Part shown: piece by piece, positions 35,001 to 43,925 of the stretch
Layout of the letters: each line of letters opens with the position of its first letter
How positions within the stretch are numbered: the first letter of the stretch is position 1
Source: CAWIVH01 sp963839475
Lineage (GTDB): Bacteria; Acidobacteriota; UBA6911
Length of the DNA: 64,000 bases
Assembly: GCA_963839475.1 (NCBI GenBank)
Contig: CAWIVH010000013.1
Coordinates: 945,715-1,009,714 of the forward strand
Reading direction: 5' to 3'
The notes under the pieces: model-generated
Seen by the model: the letters and a program-made list of their open reading frames with translations, nothing else
Told to the model about the DNA's origin: nothing
The model's database searches: none
Program-made: the position numbers and the translations under genes

Positions 35001-37065
35001 TCCCGTCCCGGCTTCCGACCAAACCGCTGCCGGCAAGGGTGTCCACTTTTCCAGTCGGTCCGGGTTGCACTCGTCGTACGACATGATTCAACGAGTCGCT
35101 CACGTAGAGAATACTCTCAGCCTGGTTGAACGACAGATCAGCGGGATTTCGGAATAGTGATTCTGATCGTACATCATTCTTCAGACCCGCCTGCTGACTC
35201 TTACCCGCATATATGGTTGGCACCTTTTTCAGATCTTGTGCCAACAGGATCGTTTGATCCCGGATCGCCGCAAGGTACAAGCGGCCTGCCATATCCTGAA
35301 CAATTCCCTGGATCTCATATCCGCTCGTTCCTGAGTCCACCTTCACAACCGTAATGGTCCCGGTCGTGACAATTTTCCCAACCGATAAGGTCAAGGTGGA
35401 AAATCCCGCCGCTTTGCCTTGGATGATTCCGTTAGCGTTGATGGTTGCGATATCGGAACTGATACTCGCATAGGTGACATCGAAATCATCTCTGGGCGCG
35501 CCGGCGATATCGATCACCAACACTCGCGCATGTATCGTGTTTCCTTCGTTGACCACTACCTCGCTGGCCGGTGCATTGGTAGCCGGATCGAGAAGAAAGA
35601 CTCTCGCGGCCGCGGCGCTGTTTCCGGGCAAATATTGCCGGCCGCCGCCGGTCGGGATTTGGTAGTTGAACTGATTCCCGGAGATGCCGGCCATCGGGAT
35701 TGTCATTCCGGTTCCATCAGACCGCAGAAAAGAAATCGTGCCATGCGCGGAGCTGGTCGAGGAGGAGTTCATGAAAATAAGCCGTGTGGAAAAGCCGGCG
35801 CCGATGGCGATCTGGGGAAAAATAATCGTGGTATTCGTGGGCGGGCGGGCAAGGTCGGCCACGGGTAGAGTCGTAAGAACCTGTTCGCTTCTCTTGTTAA
35901 TGGTGAGCTTCAGGGTTATGTGACTCACCGGTGTCCGGCTGCGGATTTCCATCAATCCCGTAAAAGTATCAGCAAGGCCGGGAAACAGTTCGTGAGCGAA
36001 TACGGCCATGTGGCCGCCCGGTGGAAGGGTTCGTTCCACGGTCTGGATTGAAAACCCGGCAGAATCGAGCAGGTTGAAGAAGAGTTCGACAGGTTGGCCG
36101 CCCGGACTGGCGATTGCGACGCCGGTATAGCTTGCGACATTGTCGATGAAAATCCGCGCCAAGGAAGAAGCCGGGCTGGCGCCAACGCCTGCTTCTGTAA
36201 CCACGGACGCTCCTGATTTGAATTGGAAAACGGCACTGCCGGAGGGAGTAGCCGATTCATTTTCGGGTGTGACGACGGCATAACCAACGACCAGCCCTGA
36301 CGAGCGATCGAGTTCTGCGCGATAGGTGCCATGAGGCGGGATCTGGTAACTGAACTCACTTATGAGTTCGTCCCCCCGATTCAGAGACAGCGGCGCACCT
36401 GAGTTGTCTGTGAACCCGATCCTCCCCGTGAGATTTGTACCGCCGGGGTTGATGAGCAGGAGCTGCGTGACATAGCCATCACCCGCGGCAATCTGCGGGA
36501 ACACCGCAGGATTCCGGTTTGCAGGCGACGCCAGGTCGACAACAGGCAGGGTGGTATAAAGGGGATCGCCGCGGCGGTTTTGGCTCTGTCTGAGAGTGAT
36601 AGCCGCAAGCCTCTGATCGCTTTCGAAGGTCAGACTTCCAGTGAATCCGGCAGGAAGTCCGGGGAACTCCTGAAAAATGAACGTTGCCATGTGTAGCGCC
36701 GCTTCCATCGTGACCGACTTGCGCGCAACTTCGTTGCCTGAAGAATCTCGCAGAATGAGACCGATGGACGCAACCTGGGTGGTAACGTTTGCGAGAGCGA
36801 TTCCGGTCTGCGTTCCGGATTCATCCACGAAAATGCGTCCTGCGAGCATAGGTTGTGTCGCGGCAACGCCGGCTTGGCTGACCAGGATGCCGTCCTTGTC
36901 GGCATAGGAGAACAGTGCGCAACCGACTGGAAGGGCGGTTCCTGCATCGGCCCTCACAACGGTGTAACCAACCAGTACCTGAGCCTGTGGATAGATCCAT
37001 GAAGCGAGGCAGATTGAGATCGCTAGAAATGGAAAGTTTAGAGATCGCGGATGACGCGTTTTCAT
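32056..37065 (-). CDS. Giant secreted NHL-repeat protein with Ig-like and IPT/TIG domains
   Basis: About 1669 residues. ATG 37065 gives a signal peptide (LNFPFLAISICLASWIYPQA). The N-terminal third is beta-rich with two related halves (each with a PGLAD/PGLPAGFTG motif and QIAxGxGxxTxLxxxNP-type phrases), then an Ig-like segment. There follow about 17 NHL blades, five before and twelve after an IPT/TIG domain (GGIQVTIRGKNFSRESVVIV). The later twelve repeat about every 56 residues with GFSGDGGPA, GVAVDS and NLYIADxxNxRIRKV phrases. NHL propellers bind ligands or partners; this kind is frequent in Acidobacteria but has no known substrate. It is divergent from a sulfatase. Confidence 0.88.
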   Translation of the reverse strand: MKTRHPRSLNFPFLAISICLASWIYPQAQVLVGYTVVRADAGTALPVGCALFSYADKDGILVSQAGVAATQPMLAGRIFVDESGTQTGIALANVTTQVASIGLILRDSSGNEVARKSVTMEAALHMATFIFQEFPGLPAGFTGSLTFESDQRLAAITLRQSQNRRGDPLYTTLPVVDLASPANRNPAVFPQIAAGDGYVTQLLLINPGGTNLTGRIGFTDNSGAPLSLNRGDELISEFSYQIPPHGTYRAELDRSSGLVVGYAVVTPENESATPSGSAVFQFKSGASVVTEAGVGASPASSLARIFIDNVASYTGVAIASPGGQPVELFFNLLDSAGFSIQTVERTLPPGGHMAVFAHELFPGLADTFTGLMEIRSRTPVSHITLKLTINKRSEQVLTTLPVADLARPPTNTTIIFPQIAIGAGFSTRLIFMNSSSTSSAHGTISFLRSDGTGMTIPMAGISGNQFNYQIPTGGGRQYLPGNSAAAARVFLLDPATNAPASEVVVNEGNTIHARVLVIDIAGAPRDDFDVTYASISSDIATINANGIIQGKAAGFSTLTLSVGKIVTTGTITVVKVDSGTSGYEIQGIVQDMAGRLYLAAIRDQTILLAQDLKKVPTIYAGKSQQAGLKNDVRSESLFRNPADLSFNQAESILYVSDSLNHVVRRVQPGPTGKVDTLAGSGLVGSRDGTLKDAAFNKPGGVALDTRGYLWVTDSGNHTIRRIDLAGGTVETIAGKAGIAGNADGSKEQARFNAPAGIAVVTETIAQQLDRESKGLPPPGTSVIVADSGNGSIRRVKENGAVETIRTNLISVSGVEGEARTGATSSLASPIFSEPNGVAVDPSGNIFVSETRVGRLRLILQSGDVVPAVQDGTLPNPSGIAIAQDGKLFVSGGLLSAQQIKYGTPEISSIAPGKAVTTGGIQVTIRGKNFSRESVVIVAGVVMPSREVLDSETIRLVTPPLPSGLGTLTVQNRGGLAQRSFLIEPVPLNSMPPGYITTIAGGTTFIGDGGAPTLALLNNPSSIAVDASGNVFVADTANHRVRKISSGSRIITSVAGTGTEGFSGDGLPAIAANLNRPNGVAVDSRGNLFVADTENCRIRKVSLGSGIISTAAGNGQFGFSGDNGPANQAGLYRPYGVAINSTGDLYIADYWNNRVRKVSATSGIITTVAGNGKFEYSGDGGLAIEAGLGRPKGVAVDSMDNLYVADTENFRIRKVNVQNGIINTFAGTGTAGFSGDNGPALSSKLSWPYGMSFDTSGNLYFTDSGNQRIRKIATATGLISTVAGDGGKGYSGDDGPALAAKFRNPYGVGVASDGTIFVADSENRRIRCVTLATGIIATIAGTGETQIPNEGGPAASAKLRDPQGVAVDSKDNVFISDSNCRVWRVAVGTGIMIATAGTGEQGYSGDGGPATSAMISIPYGLAIDSADNLFLADHWNMRIRKVAAGTGIISTIAGGGSISNDGIPASNAAIGYPNGIAFDSAGNLYIAPSDPIIRKVAAPGGIISTVAGTSAYGFSGDGGPAILATIKEPYGVSADGLGNLYIADFFNRRVRKVAASTSVITTVAGGGTGSGGGIPATQAALGQLSAVAVDNTGNLFIAETSGAKIYKVAANTGIITTVAGTGVWGFSGDGGPAGAAKLMWPSALAIDTHGNLFVADQANHRIRAIRGPIP

Positions 37066-37246
37066 AAGCTCTTCGCATCTCCAGGTGCTCTTTTTGAGGC
37101 TGCAAGGCGAACGGAGCTTGTGCAATTCTATAGCAGTTCTTCGCATTTCATTTCAGAAATCAATTCCACAATATACAAACGGTGCCGCTCCATGGACAAT
37201 GAATGCATTTCAGGCTGCCGAGGGCAACGAGGGAGGGAAGAATCCG

Positions 37247-38917
37247 ATGAAAAATGGCTGGAGCACACCCGGTCTTATGATGACCAGGCGCCGGTTTTTA
37301 GGAACGGCAGGTGCCTGCGCTGCCATGACCCTGGAATGTTCCGGATCAGGCACGGTCATGCCGAAAGGCTTGCGCAGACCCAACTTCCTTCTCATTGTTG
37401 CTGATGACATGGGCTACGCCGACGCCGGCTGCTACGGCGGAGATATTTCCACACCGAACCTGGACAAATTGGCTATGGGAGGTCTGCGCTTCTCTCAGTT
37501 CTATTCAACCGGGCGGTGCTGGCCTTCCCGCACCGCGCTCCTGACCGGCTATTATCCCCAGCAGGTGAACATGGATCCACCTGGCGGGAAATTGCCCCCG
37601 TGGGCGCGGGTGTCGCCGCACTACCTGAAGCCTGCGGGTTATCGCTGCTACCATTCCGGGAAATGGCACCTTACCAACGCGCCGCATCCGGTGGCCGACG
37701 GCGGCTTCGACCGTTCCTATTGTATCGAGGATCACGATCGGTACTTCGCGCCCAGGCAGGCGACTCTGGATGACCGGCGGCTGCCGCCGGTACCCGACGA
37801 TGCCAGGTTCTATCTCACTTCCGCGATCGCGGATTACGGGATTCAATTCCTGCGCGAACACCAGTCGCAGCACGCCAACACCCCCTTTTTCCTCTACCTC
37901 TGCTTCACATCCCCGCATTTCCCGCTCCACGCGCTCAAGGAGGATATCGACAATTACCGCGAGAGGTTCCTCGACGGCTGGGACGCGGCACGCGTTCGCC
38001 GCTGGAAGCGCCAACGCCAAATGGGATTGACCCACTGCGATCTCGCCAAGCTGGAGGCCGGAATCGTCCCCGACTGGAATCTGCCCGGGGAGGCGCTGCG
38101 CGGACAGATTGGTTCGGGTGAGGTCGGTCGCGCTGTTGCCTGGAATGAACTGAACGAGGAACAGAAGCGTTTCCAGGCGACGAAGATGGCGATCCACGCT
38201 GCCATGGTCGATCGTATGGACCGTGAGATCGGTCGCGTGCTGGATCAGCTGCGTTTCATGGGCGCCTTCGACGATACCGTGATCTTCTTCGTTTCGGACA
38301 ACGGTGCCAGCGCTGAGCAGATCATCCGGGGCGACGGCCACGACCAAGGAGCGGATCCGGGTTCGGTCAAAACCTACCTCTGCCTCGGACCGGGATGGTC
38401 CAGCGCTTCAAATACTCCGTTCCGACTGCACAAGAGCTGGGTGCACGAGGGCGGAATCTCCTCTCCGCTGATTGTGCACTGGCCGGCAGGACTCAAGGCG
38501 CGCGGCCAGTTGCGCCACAACCCCGGGCATTTCATCGATTTGCTCCCGACATTGCTGGAATTGGCGGAGATCAGGACCGAATCTGTTTCCCAAAGGCCTT
38601 CTCCCCCTCCACTCCCCGGCCGGAGCCTCGTGCCGGTGTTTTCGAAGGACGGCACCGTGGCCCACGACTCCATCTATTTCCACCACCTCCAGAACAAGGC
38701 GATCCGTGTGGGCGACTGGAAACTCGCTTCCAAAGGGGGATCCAAGGGGCCGGAAGGGCCTTGGGAACTCTACAACCTGAAAAAGGACCGGAGTGAATCT
38801 GTGGACCTGGCGGATAAGCATCCGGATCGTGTGAAGGCACTTGCGGAGCTGTGGACAAAGCTCGAGAAGCAGTTCCGGGAACAGGCCGGCCCGGCGTCGC
38901 AGGCGGCAGGAAAATGA
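37247..38917 (+). CDS. Tat-exported sulfatase (formylglycine type)
   Basis: About 556 residues. A twin-arginine signal (TRRRFLGTAGACAA) indicates export in folded form. Sulfatase motifs follow in order: metal ligands in VADDMGYADAGCYGG, the cysteine to be converted to formylglycine in GRCWPSRTALLTGYYP (C-x-P-S-R), GKWHL, and the second metal site SDNGA. The C-terminal part ends with the typical WELYNLKKDRSESVDLA. It removes sulfate from sulfated glycans or small esters; substrate unknown. ATG 37247 follows GGGAGGGAAG; longer frames upstream lack a binding site. No sulfatase-maturation (FGE/anSME) gene is in the window. The nearby GH29 fucosidase suggests use of sulfated, fucosylated polysaccharides. 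Confidence 0.93.
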   Translation: MKNGWSTPGLMMTRRRFLGTAGACAAMTLECSGSGTVMPKGLRRPNFLLIVADDMGYADAGCYGGDISTPNLDKLAMGGLRFSQFYSTGRCWPSRTALLTGYYPQQVNMDPPGGKLPPWARVSPHYLKPAGYRCYHSGKWHLTNAPHPVADGGFDRSYCIEDHDRYFAPRQATLDDRRLPPVPDDARFYLTSAIADYGIQFLREHQSQHANTPFFLYLCFTSPHFPLHALKEDIDNYRERFLDGWDAARVRRWKRQRQMGLTHCDLAKLEAGIVPDWNLPGEALRGQIGSGEVGRAVAWNELNEEQKRFQATKMAIHAAMVDRMDREIGRVLDQLRFMGAFDDTVIFFVSDNGASAEQIIRGDGHDQGADPGSVKTYLCLGPGWSSASNTPFRLHKSWVHEGGISSPLIVHWPAGLKARGQLRHNPGHFIDLLPTLLELAEIRTESVSQRPSPPPLPGRSLVPVFSKDGTVAHDSIYFHHLQNKAIRVGDWKLASKGGSKGPEGPWELYNLKKDRSESVDLADKHPDRVKALAELWTKLEKQFREQAGPASQAAGK

Positions 38918-38995
38918 GGGGTTGAATGCGATGGAAGGATTTGTATCCGTCGGAAGGGAAGCACAGAGCCCTGAAGCGCCACCTTCGCATTTGGG

Positions 38996-39030
38996 TTGAC
39001 ATCTTACCCAAGCGAGAATAACTTGGGTAA
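38996..39030 (+). promoter_or_regulatory. PadR promoter/operator with leaderless start
   Basis: TTGACA (38996-39001), 17-bp spacer, TAACTT (39019-39024): a near-canonical -35/-10 pair. The spacer and -10 are covered by a perfect inverted repeat TTACCCAAG-N9-CTTGGGTAA (39004-39030). The PadR ATG starts at 39032, where transcription should begin, so the mRNA has no 5' leader. Autoregulation by PadR is the likely reading. Confidence 0.7.
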
Positions 39031-39031
39031 T

Positions 39032-39388
39032 ATGTCGACCCGAGAAGAAAAAAGACGTCTGGAATTACTGCAGGGCACTCTGGACCTTCTCATCCTGCGT
39101 ACGCTGATCTTCGGACCGCAGCATGGCCAGGGGATAGCGCGTGCCATCCAGCAGTCCTCCAATGATGAGTTGCTGGTTGAGCACGGCGCGCTATATCCCG
39201 CGCTGCAACGCCTGGAAGATCGCGGCTGGGTCGCAGCCGAGTGGGGGACATCGGCCAATAATCGCAAGGCGCGCTTCTATGCCCTCACCCCGGCGGGACG
39301 CAAGCAGCTCATCCATGAGACAGCCAAATGGCGGCGCCTCGCCACGGCCATAGGGCGGGTTTTGGGACATGGTGCCGAGGAAGGCTAA
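39032..39388 (+). CDS. PadR-family transcriptional regulator
   Basis: A 118-residue protein with a PadR winged helix: LELLQGTLDLLILRTLIFGP at the start, then HGQGIARAIQQ, LLVEHGALYPALQRLEDRGW and the wing RKARFYALTPAGRKQL. It lacks the long PadR C-terminal domain, as usual for the regulators paired with ADOP permeases in Acidobacteria. The start is ATG 39032, immediately after the palindromic promoter. It overlaps the permease start by 20 bp, so the two are translationally coupled. Confidence 0.93.
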   Translation: MSTREEKRRLELLQGTLDLLILRTLIFGPQHGQGIARAIQQSSNDELLVEHGALYPALQRLEDRGWVAAEWGTSANNRKARFYALTPAGRKQLIHETAKWRRLATAIGRVLGHGAEEG

Positions 39389-42005
39389 GGCCATGCTGCA
39401 GCGAAAGCGGGCGCAAAGCGACTTCGATGAGGAGATTGAGTCCCATGTTCAATTAGAAGCTGCGCATCTGATGGAGCAGGGGATTGCACCCGAAGATGCC
39501 CGGATGGCTGCGCTGCGTTCCTTCGGGAATGTAACCCGGGCACAAGAACGTTTCTACGAATATGGCCGCTGGATAGCCTGGGATGGTTTCGTCCGTGATG
39601 TCCGTTTCGGCGCCCGCCAATTGCAGCGAAATCCCGGTTTCGCGGTATTGGTTGTTCTTATTCTTTCCCTTGGAATTGGTGCGAATAGCGCGCTTTTTGG
39701 CGTGATCCGTGCCGTTTTGCTGCGGCCGCTGCCCTATAAGGATCCTGGGCAATTATTCTCCGTTTGGGACCAATCCCTGGTGGATCCAACCAACGCGAGA
39801 TTGCTGTCTGCCCCAGAATTCTTCGACCTCAAAGACAATCAAAAAAGCTTCGAGGGACTTGCCGCTTATCAGCCCGGCATGGCCAACCTGGCGCTGGCGG
39901 AGGGTGCCGTCCGGCTCGATTGCACTCGTGTCACGGCCAACCTTTTCGACCTGCTCGGCATTCGGCCGATGCTCGGCCGCGGTTTTTCCGACAGCGAGGA
40001 CAAAAGCGGCGAGGACCAGGTGGTAGTCCTGAGTTATGGACTTTGGTCCAGCCGGTTCGGGAGCGACAAGAAAGTCTTGGGGAAATCAATCCGGCTGAAT
40101 GGAGAGAGCCATACCATCGTTGGAGTCATGCCCGCGGGTTTTGATTACCCCTTTTCCACAACAGGCCTATGGAAACCGCTCGTCATGGGAGACCGCACCG
40201 AAGCAGTTCGCGGGGCTCATTCGCTTTTCACCCTGGCCCGGCTAAAGCCAGGTTTTAGTGCAAAAGCAGCGGAGCAGGATTTAGCCAGGGTCCGGCGAGA
40301 TATCACGCATGAGCAGCCCGGCATCTATCCTTCCCCGAGTGTCGAGATGTTTGGGCTCCGATCGCTGCTGGAAGGCAGTGTCGGACCGGTACGGCGGCCG
40401 TTGACGATTCTGATGGCCGGCGCATTCCTCATCCTGCTTTTGGCCTGTATCAATGTCTCCAATTTGCTTCTGGCAAAAGGTTCGGTCCGCCAAAAGGAGA
40501 TGGCGCTCCGGCTGGCGCTTGGGGCCGGCGCCGGCCATATTTTTCGGCAATTGCTGGCGGAGGGATCCCTTTTTAGCCTGATGGGTGGTGCCGGCGGGCT
40601 CCTGATGGCACAGGTCGCATTAAGGGCCATTATTTTTTTGGCACCGGCCGGGATCCCGCGCATCGCAGAAGCCCGGATAGACCGTTTGACCTTACTGTGC
40701 GCGTTGGCTTCCTGCATTTTTGTTTCTGTGAGCATCAGCCTTCTCCCCATGATTCAGGTGTTTCGATCGAGGCTGGCACAAACGTTCGACAGCTTGAAGG
40801 AACGTACTGAAATCCGTGCGTTGCCCCGATTGCGCGAGGCTTTGGCGGCGGGCCAGATTGCCGCGTCCCTTATGCTCCTGGTAAGTGCCGGTTTGCTGCT
40901 GCAAAGCTTCATGAATTTGCTTCACGCCGACCTGGGATTCAGAACCACGCAAATCCTTACCTTCAAAGTATTCCCTCCTGCCACGGATTATCCGGAATCC
41001 GGCCAGGTGGATGAGTTCTACCGGAGCCTATTTGAAAAGATCCAGGCGCTTCCCGGTGTTGAGTCAGCGGGCGGCGTGTCGAATGTTCCCTTATACGACG
41101 AATGGAATTCAGTCAGCGTCGCCATCAAAGGGTTCCCGGGGCCTTCAGGCGAAATCGACAGGACCGTGGACGCTGGACCCCGGTATGTTCGCTCCCGCTA
41201 TTTTGAGACCATGGGCATTCGGCTGCTGGCCGGGCGTTTCATCGGCGAAACCGATTGCCGCGACTGTAGGCGCGTTGCCGTTCTCGATGAGAGTTTTGCC
41301 CGCCGCTTCTGGCCGAATACGGGAGAGGCTATCGGCCATCAGGTCAATCTTACAAGCGAGGGTATCTGGCGCACTGTCGTCGGAGTTGTTCAGGGAGTGA
41401 AACATTATGGCCCCGGCGTGGATTCGCAGCCCGAGATTTACCTGCCGCAGTCTCAATCCGTGCAGCGGGGCATGTTTTTCGCCGTGCGGACATCCGTTCC
41501 GCCCGAGAACCTGTCCGGGGCGATCAGGACCTGTGTTGCACAAACAGATGCCGCCATACCCGTCTACAATCTCGCTACCCAGGAAAGCAGGTTTGACGGC
41601 CTGATGCAGCGCCCACGCTTCATTGGATTCCTTTTGACTTCCTTTGCGGTTCTGGCTCTGACGCTGGCCGTGGCCGGTGCGTTTGGCGTTGTTTCGTTTT
41701 CGATGCGCCAGAGAACCCGCGAATTCGGGATACGATTTGCGCTGGGAGCGCAAAAGCACGATGTGATGCGACTGGTCCTTGGACAGGGCGTCCGGATGGT
41801 CACCTGGGGCTTGTTCCTTGGAATCGGTGCCGCGATTGCGACGACTCGCCTCATCACCAGTTTGCTGTATGGCGTAAATCCGCTGAATCCGGCGACCTTC
41901 GCATCGGCAGCGTTCCTGGTCGGGTTTGTCACACTTCTGGGGTGTGCCTGGCCGGCCCTGATGGCGGCGCGAATCCATCCCTCGGATGCGCTCAGATATG
42001 AATAA
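39369..42005 (+). CDS. ADOP-type ABC transporter permease (MacB/FtsX family)
   Basis: An 878-residue 'acidobacterial duplicated orphan permease'. The N-terminal cytoplasmic part (EIESHVQLEAAHLMEQGIAP) is followed by TM1 (FAVLVVLILSLGIGANSALF) and a MacB-type periplasmic core. A first FtsX domain carries three helices at about 355-475 (including GAFLILLLACINVSNLLLAK). A second periplasmic core follows, then a second FtsX domain ending in PALMAARIHPSDALRYE. The duplicated layout is diagnostic. No ATPase gene is adjacent, as is typical for these orphans; the partner may be a MacB-like ATPase elsewhere. Its function (peptide, lipid or drug export, or signalling) is not known. Confidence 0.92.
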   Translation: MVPRKAKAMLQRKRAQSDFDEEIESHVQLEAAHLMEQGIAPEDARMAALRSFGNVTRAQERFYEYGRWIAWDGFVRDVRFGARQLQRNPGFAVLVVLILSLGIGANSALFGVIRAVLLRPLPYKDPGQLFSVWDQSLVDPTNARLLSAPEFFDLKDNQKSFEGLAAYQPGMANLALAEGAVRLDCTRVTANLFDLLGIRPMLGRGFSDSEDKSGEDQVVVLSYGLWSSRFGSDKKVLGKSIRLNGESHTIVGVMPAGFDYPFSTTGLWKPLVMGDRTEAVRGAHSLFTLARLKPGFSAKAAEQDLARVRRDITHEQPGIYPSPSVEMFGLRSLLEGSVGPVRRPLTILMAGAFLILLLACINVSNLLLAKGSVRQKEMALRLALGAGAGHIFRQLLAEGSLFSLMGGAGGLLMAQVALRAIIFLAPAGIPRIAEARIDRLTLLCALASCIFVSVSISLLPMIQVFRSRLAQTFDSLKERTEIRALPRLREALAAGQIAASLMLLVSAGLLLQSFMNLLHADLGFRTTQILTFKVFPPATDYPESGQVDEFYRSLFEKIQALPGVESAGGVSNVPLYDEWNSVSVAIKGFPGPSGEIDRTVDAGPRYVRSRYFETMGIRLLAGRFIGETDCRDCRRVAVLDESFARRFWPNTGEAIGHQVNLTSEGIWRTVVGVVQGVKHYGPGVDSQPEIYLPQSQSVQRGMFFAVRTSVPPENLSGAIRTCVAQTDAAIPVYNLATQESRFDGLMQRPRFIGFLLTSFAVLALTLAVAGAFGVVSFSMRQRTREFGIRFALGAQKHDVMRLVLGQGVRMVTWGLFLGIGAAIATTRLITSLLYGVNPLNPATFASAAFLVGFVTLLGCAWPALMAARIHPSDALRYE

Positions 42006-42416
42006 ACATTTCGAATGAACAGGGCTGCATCCTACCCTTATTACTCCCGGGAACACCGCCGCCTATGGCGGCGAGACACGAAAGGGCTCTGCCGTTCCGG
42101 CGTAGGTTTAACAAGCAGCATCAATTCCCGCCACGGGAAAATCGAATTACGGCCGCGTAGCGATGGTTGAATCTCAGCCATCGCTACGCGACGGAATCCT
42201 GCTCGATGTTCTATCCCGGCCTTAAAACGCCGGGCTAAATTCATATTGGCCGCTACGCGGCCCACTTATTAAGATTCGGATAACCCTGGGCTACTGCCAT
42301 GGGCTTCCCGTACTCCCGCTGGGCTTTTCAAACGCTTGCCTCCCTATGGGAGGCCTCCTCGGCCACCTGCTCTGGGGGCGATACCCGACTTCCTTACTCT
42401 ATGCTCCCGAGGCCGG
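42006..42416. other. Intergenic gap with several hairpins
   Basis: Between the ADOP permease and the convergent APC permease. It holds CGCCGCC-TAT-GGCGGCG near 42056, the long stem at 42154-42190, and GGCCGC-TAC-GCGGCC near 42246. No coding frame is convincing. Confidence 0.5.
42154..42190 (+). repeat. 17-bp inverted repeat with 3-nt loop
   Basis: CGCGTAGCGATGGTTGA-ATC-TCAGCCATCGCTACGCG, perfect except for one G-T pair. It lies where two genes converge, so it may be a bidirectional terminator or a REP-like element; no T-run follows. Confidence 0.6.
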
Positions 42417-43793
42417 CTAAAGTAACGGGGTTTCCGGCTCGGCCTGTTTTGCTCCGAAGGGCCATTCTCCCTTAATCCGCGCCCTTACGAAAAAAGTCGC
42501 CGATCCCACCAAGAAAACTGCTGCCGCGAAGAACAGCCCTTTGGCTGATGCCGTGCTGAGAACATAGATCCAGCCCAAAACGGAAATCGCGCCCGGAAGC
42601 GGGTAGAGCCACATTTTGAATGGGCGCACAAGATTGGGTTGGCGATAGCGCAACACGAAGAGTCCGATGACCTGGGGAAGGTATTGGATCATGATCCGGG
42701 TTGCCACGAGGCTGCCGATGACATCCGGCAGATGCCCGAGGCTGAACACCGAGGCAATAACACCCAAAGTCACCAGGGATACATGAGGGAAGGCCCCGGT
42801 CGGGTGCAAGCGGGCAAACACTTTGAAAAAGTTCCCATCCTCGGCGGCGGCGTAGGGAATCCTTGAATACCCCAGCAGGAGTGAGAATACGGAGGAAAAA
42901 GCGATCCAGAGCATCAGAACGGTCATCAGAGACGCTGCTGTGGGTCCCTGGAGCTCTTCAATGTAGGTTGATGCAATAAAGTTGCTCGAAGCGGCCTGCC
43001 GCCAGGGGATCACACTCAGAATCGAAGCGCTCATCATGACGTATAGCGCCGCCACAACGGCGATAGAGATGAGGATGGCCCGTGGAATCACATATTCGGG
43101 CCGGCGGATCTCTTCTCCCAGGTAGCAGACGTTGTAATATCCGAAATAATCATAGAGCGCGTAGAGCGTGGCGTGACCCAATCCCGCCCAGAATATCCAG
43201 TTCAGTTTAAAGGCGCCGGGAGGGAAGTCGAGCAAGCGCTGTAAATTCAGATGCGGCAAACCGGAAACGACGATCCATGCGCAGCCGATCAGGACCCCGC
43301 CCAGGAGAACGACTGAGAGTTTTCCCAGGGCGCCGATTCTGCGGTACAGCAGTACCACCAGAAGCAGGGGTATGGCTGCCGCGAGAAGGCGGATGCCGGT
43401 GGGGGACAGGCCCGGGAACAGAAAGCGGCAATAGTTTGCGAATCCGATGCTGCCGCTCGCTACAGAAAGTGGCGCCGAAAACATGATCTGCCAGACAATC
43501 AGGAAAGAGAACCAGCGTCCTGCTCCGGCCGGCCCGAAAGCAGCCCTCAGGTAGTGGTAGCTGCCACCAGCCCGTGGCAGCGCGGCTCCAAGCTCGGCCC
43601 AGACGAGACCATCGCAAAACGCGATCAAGGCGCCGATCAGCCATCCCAGCATTGCCTGTGGCCCGCCCATCGTCGAGAGGAAGAGGGGAATGGTGATAAA
43701 CGGGCCGATGCCGATCATATCAGTAATGGCCAAGGAGGTAGCCTGCAATAGTCCAAGGTCGCGCCGCAGGGTCGTGCGGCTCTCTTTGAGCAT
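42417..43793 (-). CDS. APC-superfamily amino acid permease
   Basis: About 458 residues, 12 predicted membrane helices. TM1 begins LLQATSLAITDMIGIGPFIT, with the unwound GxG-type substrate-binding segment typical of APC transporters. A PRAGGSYHYLRAAFGP motif follows TM2-3, and YYNVCYLGEEIRRP sits in the central loop. It resembles amino acid/polyamine antiporters; the substrate is not predictable. ATG 43793 follows GGAG at good spacing; upstream frame extension runs into the divergent gene. It is divergent from the sodium:solute symporter, sharing a 132-bp promoter region. Confidence 0.88.
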   Translation of the reverse strand: MLKESRTTLRRDLGLLQATSLAITDMIGIGPFITIPLFLSTMGGPQAMLGWLIGALIAFCDGLVWAELGAALPRAGGSYHYLRAAFGPAGAGRWFSFLIVWQIMFSAPLSVASGSIGFANYCRFLFPGLSPTGIRLLAAAIPLLLVVLLYRRIGALGKLSVVLLGGVLIGCAWIVVSGLPHLNLQRLLDFPPGAFKLNWIFWAGLGHATLYALYDYFGYYNVCYLGEEIRRPEYVIPRAILISIAVVAALYVMMSASILSVIPWRQAASSNFIASTYIEELQGPTAASLMTVLMLWIAFSSVFSLLLGYSRIPYAAAEDGNFFKVFARLHPTGAFPHVSLVTLGVIASVFSLGHLPDVIGSLVATRIMIQYLPQVIGLFVLRYRQPNLVRPFKMWLYPLPGAISVLGWIYVLSTASAKGLFFAAAVFLVGSATFFVRARIKGEWPFGAKQAEPETPLL

Positions 43794-43925
43794 CCGGATT
43801 CTCCGTTTCCACAAGGGAGTGATGATGCCAACATCGTACACCATCCCGAGGATGGTTTGCCAAACAGGTTCATAGGCCGGGATGGCGGAATTCCGGGGCG
43901 GCTGATACAATCCGGCGTGACCACT

